24,947 nucleotides of DNA, from positions 1-24,947 of IMG/VR virus record IMGVR_UViG_3300014720_000173. One strand, 5' to 3'. The position numbers and the translations under genes are program-made. The notes beneath the pieces are model-generated. The model was not told the DNA's origin. It did not search any database and worked only from the letters and a program-made list of their open reading frames with translations. This stretch comes from a virus. Shown in pieces: positions 1 to 8,265 of the stretch; position 1 is the first letter of the stretch; each line of letters opens with the position of its first letter.

Positions 1-2861
1 GGATTATATTTAGGATATAATCCTAACTTAGTAGGAGTAGGTGGAACATATGATCCTACAGTCGACGTATATTCAACTGTCTTAAGAATATCACCTATGT
101 TTAATGAAGTTAAAATTTGTATAGATGCATCATTAGTAACAAATTCATAATCTTTGCCAACAATTAACTGTGTATCATTAAGGTAAACTAATACACTTTT
201 ATCGGTAAGTGTATCCAATGTAAATTCATTATTGATAGGAAATTCAATATTAGCAGGGTTGGTTACAGTCCACTCACGCTCTTTCTTGTCCGGACCATAT
301 CCTACCATGTCTGAATAATAATATGAACTTAATAAATCTTTATCTGCATTTAATTCTTTAAGTATTTGATCAACTGCTTGTGCGGGCGTTAAATCATCAG
401 CCATATCACCCGCTTTACGTAGGAAGGCTAACTTAAATTGATTATATTGATCAGCAGCCTTATCTAGTGCTGTAATAAGACTATGTTCTTTTTTACCTAA
501 AAACATTAAACTGAAAGCGATAGGATTAAGATTTGATATTAATCTTTTTCCATGTGTTTCAATACTATCTATATCCCTTAAATTACTTTGTCCGGGAAAA
601 CTGCCTACAAATGCAGGACTACTTTCAGTCATGCTCTTTACATGATCACTTAGTTCAGTAAAGGTAAGTGTGCCGAACTTCTGATTTAAAGGATTGTTTG
701 TCAATGCTAAAGGAGATTCCCAATGTCCCGCTGAACCTAATGAATTATAAGTGTGTATTTTAACAAGTACATTAGATCCTGCTGAAATATCATTGTTAAA
801 TTGAACAATAACATTTCCGTTGGATTCAGATACACTATAAGTATCAGCCAAAATTTTAGCATTATTAACAAAAACTTCTATCACATAATCTGATAAAACA
901 GGCTTAAATGATTCAAGTTTAATTATAGCAGTATCAACTTCTAGTGTTTTAAATTCAAGTATAGGTATGCTATATTCGTTAGCGACCTGCCATGCATTTT
1001 TATAAACATCACCATCTTCGTGTGCGTATTTTACAAATGCATTGCTTGTTTTTACAGTAGAACCTGTGTTAAGAGTAATTACTTCATTGTTTAAATAATC
1101 TTCAAAAGTAAACCCACCTATACCTTGATTAGCATAATTTACAAAAATATTTAGAATAGGATCAAGATATGTGCCTACTTCATATCCCAAAATCTTATTA
1201 CCAGCAAAACTAGTAGATTCAAAACTATTACCGTCATTATCAAATAAATCAAATAACGGTGCTTCATTTAGTGAGTTATGATTCTGGCCCTGCGTCCATT
1301 CCGATCCGTTAAACCACCAGTTAGTTGATTTATATTTTACACCTTGATTAACAGAACAACAGATACCTGCCTGTGCTTCATATACTTCATTTAATTCTAA
1401 ACGTTTTTTACCGTTTATATAGATAAAGTTAACTTCGTATATCTTATTTCTAACCTGCTCACCTGTATCAGCAACAAATATAACACGTTGACCTTGTTCT
1501 AACCTTACTTGATCTGCAATGTGTCCTATACTTCCTTCTACTAGACTAAATGCATCTGTTATGTAGTCATCAATCAAATCAACGTTAGGAATACCTTGCG
1601 TTCCGAAATTAAACAATGTCAGATCTGCTTTAAATTCAATAATAGGTCTTTTAGCACGCTTATCATTAGGATAAACAGGAACTAAGTTATTAGCCTCAGC
1701 ACTCTTTGTTATTACATCTCTGTGAACCCATCTATTGTATCGTGTCCAAGGATTTAAATCCCTGCTACCTCTGTTTATTGTAATATATTCTGGATTGACG
1801 GGCAGAGCGCTGTAATTGTCGAAAGGGTATACATCAAAAGGACTAGCATCAAAGTTTTCGTCGTATATTTCACTTAGGTTATCGGTTGTCACAAGACTAG
1901 CAACATCTATTAACCGAATTGCATGTCCAACACCTTCAACAAAAAATTCTTTATCTATATAGGAAGCAGGTGTTACTGTACCTCCGAACCTAATTTTCAT
2001 ACCGTTCGTAAGTTCTACACCTGTACCAGATGTATATGATTGCTTTCCTACTATTTCATCATCAACATTAATAATACTATCTTCTGCGATATTTCTTACA
2101 GCGATAAGTCCTTTGGCAAGACTAGATGCATCTGCTGCATAATACAATGTGTCAGGTGTATCATCGTCTATCATCATTGTAACTACACCGCTGCTGATGC
2201 CATTATTGTTGATGTTAACATTATACGCATCGCTGCTACCCAGACTAGGTTGTGTTTTAATAAAAAACTTGTAAACAGAACTTACGTTAAAATTGTATGT
2301 ATTACCCCTATATAGTATTAGTAGAGGATCTTCTGTTACACCATTAGGTGTGAATACAAAACTAGTTTCACTATCATTGTCAGATACTGTAAATGTGCTA
2401 GTCGAATTTAGTTGTGTTCCGGTAATTGTTACTGTGTCGGCTCCATTGACTAACCAGTAATATTCTTGATAATTTACAAACTTGTCAAGATCAATATGCG
2501 GATTATATGAAGCAAAATGTGACCTGTATAACTTGTCAAAGTTACTGATATTTCCATTATTAAAACTTATTGTATTCGATAAATCATCTATACCGATTAC
2601 ATCATTTACAGCATCTGAATTATTCTTAATAACTAGAGCAGGTTCGAGTTGATAATCACGACGTAACTGGCTAGTCTCTGTCAAATAATTGTCAGTATTT
2701 TTATAGTTAGGGACTAGTTTTGATCCTATATAACCGTCAATACGCTCTAGGCTAGGTGGCTGTATGAGTTGATCAATTGTACTTGATAAAAACTTACTGT
2801 TTTTTTCCGATCTAATAAATTCAGGTAAAAGATTAACAGATTTAATACTTTTTTCAGCCAT
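1..2861 (-). CDS. Giant baseplate/virion structural protein, gp7-like by position (partial)
   Basis: An open frame on the minus strand runs from an ATG at 2861 to the left edge without a stop, giving 953 codons with the C-terminus missing. The start (MAEKSIKSVNLLPEF) lies one base after the gp6 stop, so it belongs to the baseplate operon and probably relies on coupled translation. From memory, marine T4-type phages carry a very large structural protein after gp6 with this sort of N-terminus (SKFLSSTIDQLIQPPSLERI). Around residues 170-257 there is a segment with YRGNTYNFNV, FFIKTQP, NNGISSG and DTLYY, a pattern recurring in marine phage virion proteins and resembling a cupredoxin-like beta sandwich. 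Placement after gp6 suggests a wedge role like T4 gp7, but I see no diagnostic gp7 motif; gp10 or a fibre-attachment protein are alternatives. Structural role is likely; the exact T4 equivalent is uncertain. Confidence 0.7.
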   Translation of the reverse strand, partial: MAEKSIKSVNLLPEFIRSEKNSKFLSSTIDQLIQPPSLERIDGYIGSKLVPNYKNTDNYLTETSQLRRDYQLEPALVIKNNSDAVNDVIGIDDLSNTISFNNGNISNFDKLYRSHFASYNPHIDLDKFVNYQEYYWLVNGADTVTITGTQLNSTSTFTVSDNDSETSFVFTPNGVTEDPLLILYRGNTYNFNVSSVYKFFIKTQPSLGSSDAYNVNINNNGISSGVVTMMIDDDTPDTLYYAADASSLAKGLIAVRNIAEDSIINVDDEIVGKQSYTSGTGVELTNGMKIRFGGTVTPASYIDKEFFVEGVGHAIRLIDVASLVTTDNLSEIYDENFDASPFDVYPFDNYSALPVNPEYITINRGSRDLNPWTRYNRWVHRDVITKSAEANNLVPVYPNDKRAKRPIIEFKADLTLFNFGTQGIPNVDLIDDYITDAFSLVEGSIGHIADQVRLEQGQRVIFVADTGEQVRNKIYEVNFIYINGKKRLELNEVYEAQAGICCSVNQGVKYKSTNWWFNGSEWTQGQNHNSLNEAPLFDLFDNDGNSFESTSFAGNKILGYEVGTYLDPILNIFVNYANQGIGGFTFEDYLNNEVITLNTGSTVKTSNAFVKYAHEDGDVYKNAWQVANEYSIPILEFKTLEVDTAIIKLESFKPVLSDYVIEVFVNNAKILADTYSVSESNGNVIVQFNNDISAGSNVLVKIHTYNSLGSAGHWESPLALTNNPLNQKFGTLTFTELSDHVKSMTESSPAFVGSFPGQSNLRDIDSIETHGKRLISNLNPIAFSLMFLGKKEHSLITALDKAADQYNQFKLAFLRKAGDMADDLTPAQAVDQILKELNADKDLLSSYYYSDMVGYGPDKKEREWTVTNPANIEFPINNEFTLDTLTDKSVLVYLNDTQLIVGKDYEFVTNDASIQILTSLNIGDILKTVEYTSTVGSYVPPTPTKLGLYPKYN

Positions 2862-2862
2862 A

Positions 2863-5800
2863 TTATGTTCCGCTTGTATTGACTATACTTGTTGTGTTCA
2901 ATTGATTAGCCGTAATGGCATCGATAATATCAATGTCATCTGCACTAATATCATTAATAAAAATCTCATTACTTAGACAACTTACTTCATATAAACTACC
3001 GAAATTACTTGCACGTGGTACAATTATAAAATTAGTAATGTCCGGAGTTAATAAATTCATAACATAAGCAGACAATTCACTAAAATAAAATGGTTGTCCG
3101 AAGTCCCAATTATCTAAATTGAAAAAATCTGTAATGGCCAAAAGTATTCTACTTTTAATTTCGTTATCGCTACTTGTTCTTGCAGGATTTTTTACTGCCT
3201 TAAAAGTTGCCTGTAGGCTAATAGGGGCTTTTTTACCGAATAATACTTTATATTTGACAGGTTGAAATACAATCTCGTCACTTATAGTTTTGATAGGTTC
3301 AAGTATACCAGTATAACTTTGCTCTAAACTAGTGCTCGTAGGGGGTAAAGGCTCACTACCTAGACCAGTTTGTAACCATGTTCTATACTCCGTATCATAA
3401 GAACGTGTTAGCAGATATATGTCAATTAGATTACTCTTACCTGGGTCTATTCTACGGTCTTCGCTGCTATTATGCTCATACTGAAACTTAATATCAGATC
3501 TACCTGGATATGCAAAATAATCCGGTTCATATACCCAGTCAGTACCATCATAACTATTAACTACATCGAAACTATCATCATAAAAATAGTAAAGTTGATT
3601 TGTCAATGTACCAGTAGGAACATTATCCGGTGTTGAATAAGCAAGTATCTGATCTCTATCAATTAAATTATACCTAATACCATCTTCAGATTTTTGAAAA
3701 TAAACAAACTTATCTAATTGCCAGTTGCTATCTGCTCCTACAACTGTGCCAGTAGATTCAGGTTTAACAATGTTGATAAAAGCATCAGGATCATCTAATT
3801 CGCCTAGATTATTTTTTTCATATAAACTTACAACAACTTTTTTAGGATCTACATAACCATCTTCCTCTACAATATTATCATCAACTTGCCATATATAATC
3901 TTTTTCTAATGAACCAGTTGTGATAGGATCTTCATTTACGCTGAGCACAGTGATCCTATCCTTTACCACAGTATTAGAAACGAAATCATAATTAACACTG
4001 TTTCTGTCTATAAAGAACGCAGTTTCTTGTTCACTTTCAAAAACTACATCAAGATATCTACTTCGTACTCTATAGTTTTTACCTGTCCAGGTAAATGCTA
4101 TTAACCAACTTGCATCAGAATTACTATCATCAAGACTGCCTTGATTAACCAGACTAAACGGATTGACTAGGTCTAGATTACTGTCAAGAATAATTTGCCA
4201 TTCTCTATTAACCTGACTAAATGTAATACCGAAGTTTCTCTGTGCTAAACATAGATTCACTAACTCATTTTCAAATTGCAGAGACAATACATTAATAAAC
4301 TTAGGAATAATTTCATAAGGAATAGCACCAGTAGATACATATGTACTCAATGTAATAGGTCCTGTACCATCGTCTAACACACCTGCTCCGGTATTACTAC
4401 CATCGCCTACTACCTGTACAACCTTTGCCCATATATAATTTTTAGTAGTATTACTTTTATTAAGAACTATTTTTCCTGTTGCAGAAAAATACTTGTTAGT
4501 AGGCGGTATGAACTTTATTAATGCACCAGGTAGAAAATATTTTAAATTATTGCTTGTAAATGTGCCTACACTGTAAGCAACATTATCTACATCTTCTAAA
4601 TACCCTTTAGCCTGATTAAGGACAGGAGCGTTCCAAGTTAGTGAAAGTGTTTCTAGGTTAGGTCTAGAATATTTGTCTAAGTAAAAAGATCTTAGTGTGG
4701 GAGAACTAACAACAGGTTCTACAAGTGTTTTAATAAATCCTAATATACCATTTCTATTATTAGATTGAAATTCAAATGTCTGTTCAGATGTCTTTTTATA
4801 TAACATGCCATCTGATGCAAATATGTTTGTCTTACTGTATTTGCCGCTAACATCACTTAATTCAAAATACTTACTAACACCGCTGCTTACTCTGTTTACA
4901 CTTTTAACTTTGATAATATCACTACCTAAAGTTAATGGAGCAATATTATAATCCTCGGCAGTTACCATTCTATTTTGTACATAGAATGATTGAGGTGCTT
5001 TGTTCTGTATGCTAACATTACTTTCTGTACTAGAACTATTGTTAATTGTATATTGTAGAGCAAATGTTAATGTTAGTATGTGATTTTGTCCAGCCTTACT
5101 TACATAAGGAACTTCAACAACAATACCATTCATCTGCTCAGGCTTAATTGTGTAGGTAAAACCATTGCTTTGTCTATAGAATAATCTAAATGATCCTTTA
5201 GGTAAGTTACCAAAATTGCCATCAGCAAAGTTTAAATCAATTTGATCTTGATCTCTTGTGCTTACTGAGAATATATCACGTTCATTATTTTTCAAACTAT
5301 TATAGATAACATTGTTTCCTACAACATCAGGAACCTTAGTCCATAATGTTTCATACTCTCCATCCGCACTTAATTTCCATAACCATACATCAGTTTGATT
5401 AATGTTATTAGCATTAATACCGATTATCTCATTTGCAACAGGATTATCAATGTTAAAATTGCTAGAAGTCAATTCACCTTGTCTAAAATGCACAAAAAAT
5501 CCTGTGTTTACACTTCCCGATCCTTGATTATCATTCTTATAAATGAGGCTAAATGTAGAACCGGGTTTAGGTGTTTCTTCGTATACAAATGCCTTGCCTG
5601 AAAATGTACAGGGCACTATTTCAAAAGTCATTGCTGTGCCATTAATGTTCTTTAAAAAACTGTACACAGGTACATCTGTGTTTGCACTGTTAATTCTGTA
5701 CTGTTCAGTCAATATACCATCAATAGTTTCTCTATTATAAGGCTTACCGAAACTGAAACTGCCGCCCATTGCACTGTTTAGAATAGAAATAAACTGTCCG

Positions 5801-6255
5801 TACCAGTTAGAATTTGTACTGTCGTTCCAACCTACAGTTACATTAGCAAGATTTAAACCATTAGAATCTACCACACTATCAGTTGTACTAACACTGGTTA
5901 ACTTCAAAAACCCGTTACCAGGTACATTTCTTGATGGTACATAACTGATTAATTGTGCTAATCTTAATATACTGTCCCTACGCTGTGCAGTTTCTATAAA
6001 GTTTTCACGGGCATTGAGGTCAATACGAAAACTTAAATTTTGTCCTAAAAAAGCAATAAGGTCAATTAGAGCAATATACTCACTTGATTCAATAAAGTCA
6101 TTAAAATCTTCAGGATAATTTTCCTGAAGATACTGTATCATTGTGCGTCTTAAGGTTTCAAAATCGTAACTTTGAAAGTCTGCATTGCGAAAAGACTGGT
6201 ATATTTTCTTCCAATCTTCTGTTACTAATAGTTTTGTTGAACTGGTAGGTATCAT
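2863..6255 (-). CDS. 6: Baseplate wedge protein gp6
   Basis: This 1130-residue protein matches the T4-type gp6 baseplate wedge subunit as found in marine phages. gp6 dimers build the inner ring of the baseplate that holds the wedges around the central hub and rearranges on tail contraction. The N-terminus (TEDWKKIYQSFRNADFQSYDFETLRRTMIQYL split over residues about 12-45, then DFIESSEYIALIDLIAFLGQNLSFRIDLNARENF) is the recognisable part; it resembles the gpJ-type wedge fold. T4 gp6 is about 660 residues, so this version is much longer, with an extended central region rich in beta-type sequence. The C-terminal part (DNWDFGQPFYFSELSAYVMNLLTPDI) is also typical. It lies between gp25 and the giant wedge protein in one minus-strand operon. 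The ATG at 6255 has no clear Shine-Dalgarno, but a late-box variant sits 21 nt upstream. Confidence 0.9.
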   Translation of the reverse strand: MIPTSSTKLLVTEDWKKIYQSFRNADFQSYDFETLRRTMIQYLQENYPEDFNDFIESSEYIALIDLIAFLGQNLSFRIDLNARENFIETAQRRDSILRLAQLISYVPSRNVPGNGFLKLTSVSTTDSVVDSNGLNLANVTVGWNDSTNSNWYGQFISILNSAMGGSFSFGKPYNRETIDGILTEQYRINSANTDVPVYSFLKNINGTAMTFEIVPCTFSGKAFVYEETPKPGSTFSLIYKNDNQGSGSVNTGFFVHFRQGELTSSNFNIDNPVANEIIGINANNINQTDVWLWKLSADGEYETLWTKVPDVVGNNVIYNSLKNNERDIFSVSTRDQDQIDLNFADGNFGNLPKGSFRLFYRQSNGFTYTIKPEQMNGIVVEVPYVSKAGQNHILTLTFALQYTINNSSSTESNVSIQNKAPQSFYVQNRMVTAEDYNIAPLTLGSDIIKVKSVNRVSSGVSKYFELSDVSGKYSKTNIFASDGMLYKKTSEQTFEFQSNNRNGILGFIKTLVEPVVSSPTLRSFYLDKYSRPNLETLSLTWNAPVLNQAKGYLEDVDNVAYSVGTFTSNNLKYFLPGALIKFIPPTNKYFSATGKIVLNKSNTTKNYIWAKVVQVVGDGSNTGAGVLDDGTGPITLSTYVSTGAIPYEIIPKFINVLSLQFENELVNLCLAQRNFGITFSQVNREWQIILDSNLDLVNPFSLVNQGSLDDSNSDASWLIAFTWTGKNYRVRSRYLDVVFESEQETAFFIDRNSVNYDFVSNTVVKDRITVLSVNEDPITTGSLEKDYIWQVDDNIVEEDGYVDPKKVVVSLYEKNNLGELDDPDAFINIVKPESTGTVVGADSNWQLDKFVYFQKSEDGIRYNLIDRDQILAYSTPDNVPTGTLTNQLYYFYDDSFDVVNSYDGTDWVYEPDYFAYPGRSDIKFQYEHNSSEDRRIDPGKSNLIDIYLLTRSYDTEYRTWLQTGLGSEPLPPTSTSLEQSYTGILEPIKTISDEIVFQPVKYKVLFGKKAPISLQATFKAVKNPARTSSDNEIKSRILLAITDFFNLDNWDFGQPFYFSELSAYVMNLLTPDITNFIIVPRASNFGSLYEVSCLSNEIFINDISADDIDIIDAITANQLNTTSIVNTSGT

Positions 6256-6275
6256 GGTGGTATTATTTGATACCG

Positions 6276-6283
6276 TATTTATT
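6276..6283 (-). promoter_or_regulatory. Candidate late promoter box for gp6
   Basis: On the minus strand the bases read AATAAATA, one mismatch from the T4 late consensus TATAAATA recognised by gp55-containing polymerase. Using the T4 spacing (box at -13 to -6) transcription would start near 6270, leaving a 15-nt leader before the gp6 ATG at 6255. It sits in the 48-base gap between gp25 and gp6, the longest gap inside the baseplate operon, which supports it; an 8-base AT-rich motif with one mismatch can occur by chance. Confidence 0.45.
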
Positions 6284-6303
6284 ATGGATATAAACTGCTA
6301 ATA

Positions 6304-6741
6304 TTATTGAACAACAAGACCTATCTGCTGATCAAATTGCAGTTTCATATTAGTGCTTTGATCAGTTCCGTTAAGTTGTAGCGTTATTTCTAATACATAA
6401 CCCTGATCATATTCAGTTAGATCTAACTGTGTAGGGGTTACCCTAGGGTCACTTGTACAGATATTTGTTATATCTTCTTGCAGTAATGTCCTAGTTTCTT
6501 CTGTTAGAGGTTCCATGATAAGGTCCCATATCACACTTCCGAACGTAGGATTCATTACTCTTTCACCTTTTCGTGTACGAAAATGATTGAGAATATCCTG
6601 TTTGATTAGGTCGAAATCATATAACCGTACACTTTGATCAGCATTGGCAATAGTGCTAAAGCCCTTGTAAAAATGGCTTCGTTTAACGGGTTGATTTACT
6701 ATTACCCTACTATTGTTAATAACTTGTGATTTATACGGCAT
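6304..6741 (-). CDS. 25: Baseplate wedge protein gp25 (lysozyme-like fold family)
   Basis: This 145-residue protein is a clear member of the GPW/gp25 family. gp25 forms part of the baseplate inner ring with gp6 and gp53, and its polymerised form seeds sheath assembly; relatives occur in contractile injection systems as TssE. Family signatures visible are the FYKGFSTI start, then RLYDFDLIKQDILNHFRTRKGERVMNPTFGSVIWDL (about residues 39-74; the R-x-GER-MNP-FG core) and a C-terminal beta hairpin with YVLEITLQL. Length is close to T4 gp25 (132 residues). No enzymatic activity is expected despite the historical lysozyme name. The gene follows the gp5-like gene after an 8-base gap. The ATG has no Shine-Dalgarno; a late-box variant lies immediately upstream (separate entry). 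Confidence 0.95.
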   Translation of the reverse strand: MPYKSQVINNSRVIVNQPVKRSHFYKGFSTIANADQSVRLYDFDLIKQDILNHFRTRKGERVMNPTFGSVIWDLIMEPLTEETRTLLQEDITNICTSDPRVTPTQLDLTEYDQGYVLEITLQLNGTDQSTNMKLQFDQQIGLVVQ

Positions 6742-6746
6742 AAGAA

Positions 6747-6754
6747 TATTTATG
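6747..6754 (-). promoter_or_regulatory. Late promoter box predicting a start on the gp25 ATG
   Basis: The minus strand reads CATAAATA followed by TTCTT and then the gp25 ATG. With T4 late-promoter geometry (box -13 to -6) position +1 is 6741, the A of the ATG itself, implying a leaderless transcript. The box overlaps the stop codon of the upstream gp5-like gene. One mismatch to TATAAATA. The same arrangement is found upstream of the small gene at 24062. It could also be a chance AT-rich string. Confidence 0.35.
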
Positions 6755-8264
6755 AATTAGCACTGCCTGTTAAAATGTCAGTATTGGTAGAACTAAACTT
6801 TTCTTTGTCATAATTTTCATGTTGAGGCCATGGCTCATGTGTAGGTGCCCTCTGCATAATACTTAACAAATCATCAGTTACATAAAACTTACCGTTACTC
6901 CACCCCACTGTTTTATCTCGGTTAGGTAATTTGTAAATTTTAAGTTTAATAGGATCTTCAGGAGTAGTTGCAGCAGTTGCCTGTGCGGCAGTGGGTCCGT
7001 TCATATGTATTTGATTAGCAGTTTCTAAATGACTGCCTACAGAAACAATGTTTGTATTTGCGTTAGCACTAAAATTATTATTTTTTCCTGCTATTATGTT
7101 GTTAGAGTTTGTAGTGGTATGATAGAAAGAGTCATTTACTCTAACGTGCATATCAGATTCTGCCTTAAGTTTTAGGTCTGTTTTTGCAATAATACCTAAA
7201 TTGTTAAAACTCAGTTTTCCTTCTTTATTCACTATTAGAGTAAAATCTGTTTCAACATTTACATTTACACTGTTACCTACACTAACATTTAAGTTGCGTA
7301 GTGCTTCTAAATTTATATCTCTATCTGCTCTAAAATTAAAGTCTGCCTCAGTTCTTATGCTTACACTATCTTTAGCATAGATATCAATCTTACCGTCACT
7401 GGTCATTTCAATCCATGCTGTGCCTCTACTGTTAGCAATATAGATCAAGTCCTGGCTGTTATGTAATAAAATTTGATGACCTGTTCTAGTTCGTATTCTA
7501 ACTAGTTCATTTTCACCATCTTGATCTCCATCGTCCATAACAAAGGTAGTGCCACCTAATCTACTTACAGGAAACTGTCTGTTACCCGTATATCCTAACT
7601 TACCTTTTTTGCCATCAGGGTCTACTGGTCCAGGTGTGCTAATGCCGAATACCATACTAGGTATTTCCCTACGACTACTACTAGATGTAATACCTCTCGC
7701 AGTATCTAATAGTAAACCCTGTGCTAGTAACCTGTCTGCAAATGGATGCACTGCTTTAGGTATGCGGCTAGGATCTTTCAATACATTTAATGTTTGACTA
7801 CCTCTATGTATCTCAGCCACAGGCACATTTGTAGTACCGTATTTCCTAATCTGCTCCTGTGTCATATTAGATGCTAGGCTGGCTGCTATCCCAGGAACCA
7901 TGTTATTCTGAAACTCGTCAGACACACAACCTATCCAGTATCCTTGATTAGGGTCACCTTCAATAAAAATTACTAAAACAGTAGTTCCTATGTCAGGAGG
8001 AACCATCCACATACCATAACTTTTTTGTACATCATTAAAGTCACTGCTATTGTTACCTTCAAACTTGATACTAGTGACTCCATAAAAAGGACTAAGATAT
8101 CTAACAGGATGTGTTAAACTTTGTAAATCATCCGGAATGGCCTGACTTTTTCTAAGCACAACTTCAAGCAATCCCATTCTAGTAGGATCTAAGTTGTTAG
8201 CGATTTCAGCAAGATAGGGACCTGATGAATTAAACCTGCTGCCTGTTCTTTGTTCTACTTTCAT
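6750..8264 (-). CDS. 5: Baseplate central spike protein, gp5-like, without obvious lysozyme domain
   Basis: This 504-residue protein looks like the central spike of the baseplate hub, related to T4 gp5 and VgrG. Residues about 1-125 look like the OB-fold domain, with DPTRMGLLEVVL, YGMWMVPPDIGTTVLVIFIEGDPNQGYWIGC, the region that docks on the hub. From about 255 onward, repeated short beta strands (LVRIRTRTGHQILLHN, then WIEMTSDGKIDIYAKDSVSI and further alternating V/I/N/D strands to about 410) fit the triple-stranded beta-helix needle. T4 gp5 is 575 residues with a lysozyme domain between these parts; here the linker of roughly 130 residues shows no convincing E-D-T lysozyme pattern. It sits between the large hub protein and gp25, as expected for a hub spike. 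The C-terminal 80 residues are non-repetitive. Confidence 0.8.
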   Translation of the reverse strand: MKVEQRTGSRFNSSGPYLAEIANNLDPTRMGLLEVVLRKSQAIPDDLQSLTHPVRYLSPFYGVTSIKFEGNNSSDFNDVQKSYGMWMVPPDIGTTVLVIFIEGDPNQGYWIGCVSDEFQNNMVPGIAASLASNMTQEQIRKYGTTNVPVAEIHRGSQTLNVLKDPSRIPKAVHPFADRLLAQGLLLDTARGITSSSSRREIPSMVFGISTPGPVDPDGKKGKLGYTGNRQFPVSRLGGTTFVMDDGDQDGENELVRIRTRTGHQILLHNSQDLIYIANSRGTAWIEMTSDGKIDIYAKDSVSIRTEADFNFRADRDINLEALRNLNVSVGNSVNVNVETDFTLIVNKEGKLSFNNLGIIAKTDLKLKAESDMHVRVNDSFYHTTTNSNNIIAGKNNNFSANANTNIVSVGSHLETANQIHMNGPTAAQATAATTPEDPIKLKIYKLPNRDKTVGWSNGKFYVTDDLLSIMQRAPTHEPWPQHENYDKEKFSSTNTDILTGSANS

Positions 8265-8265
8265 A

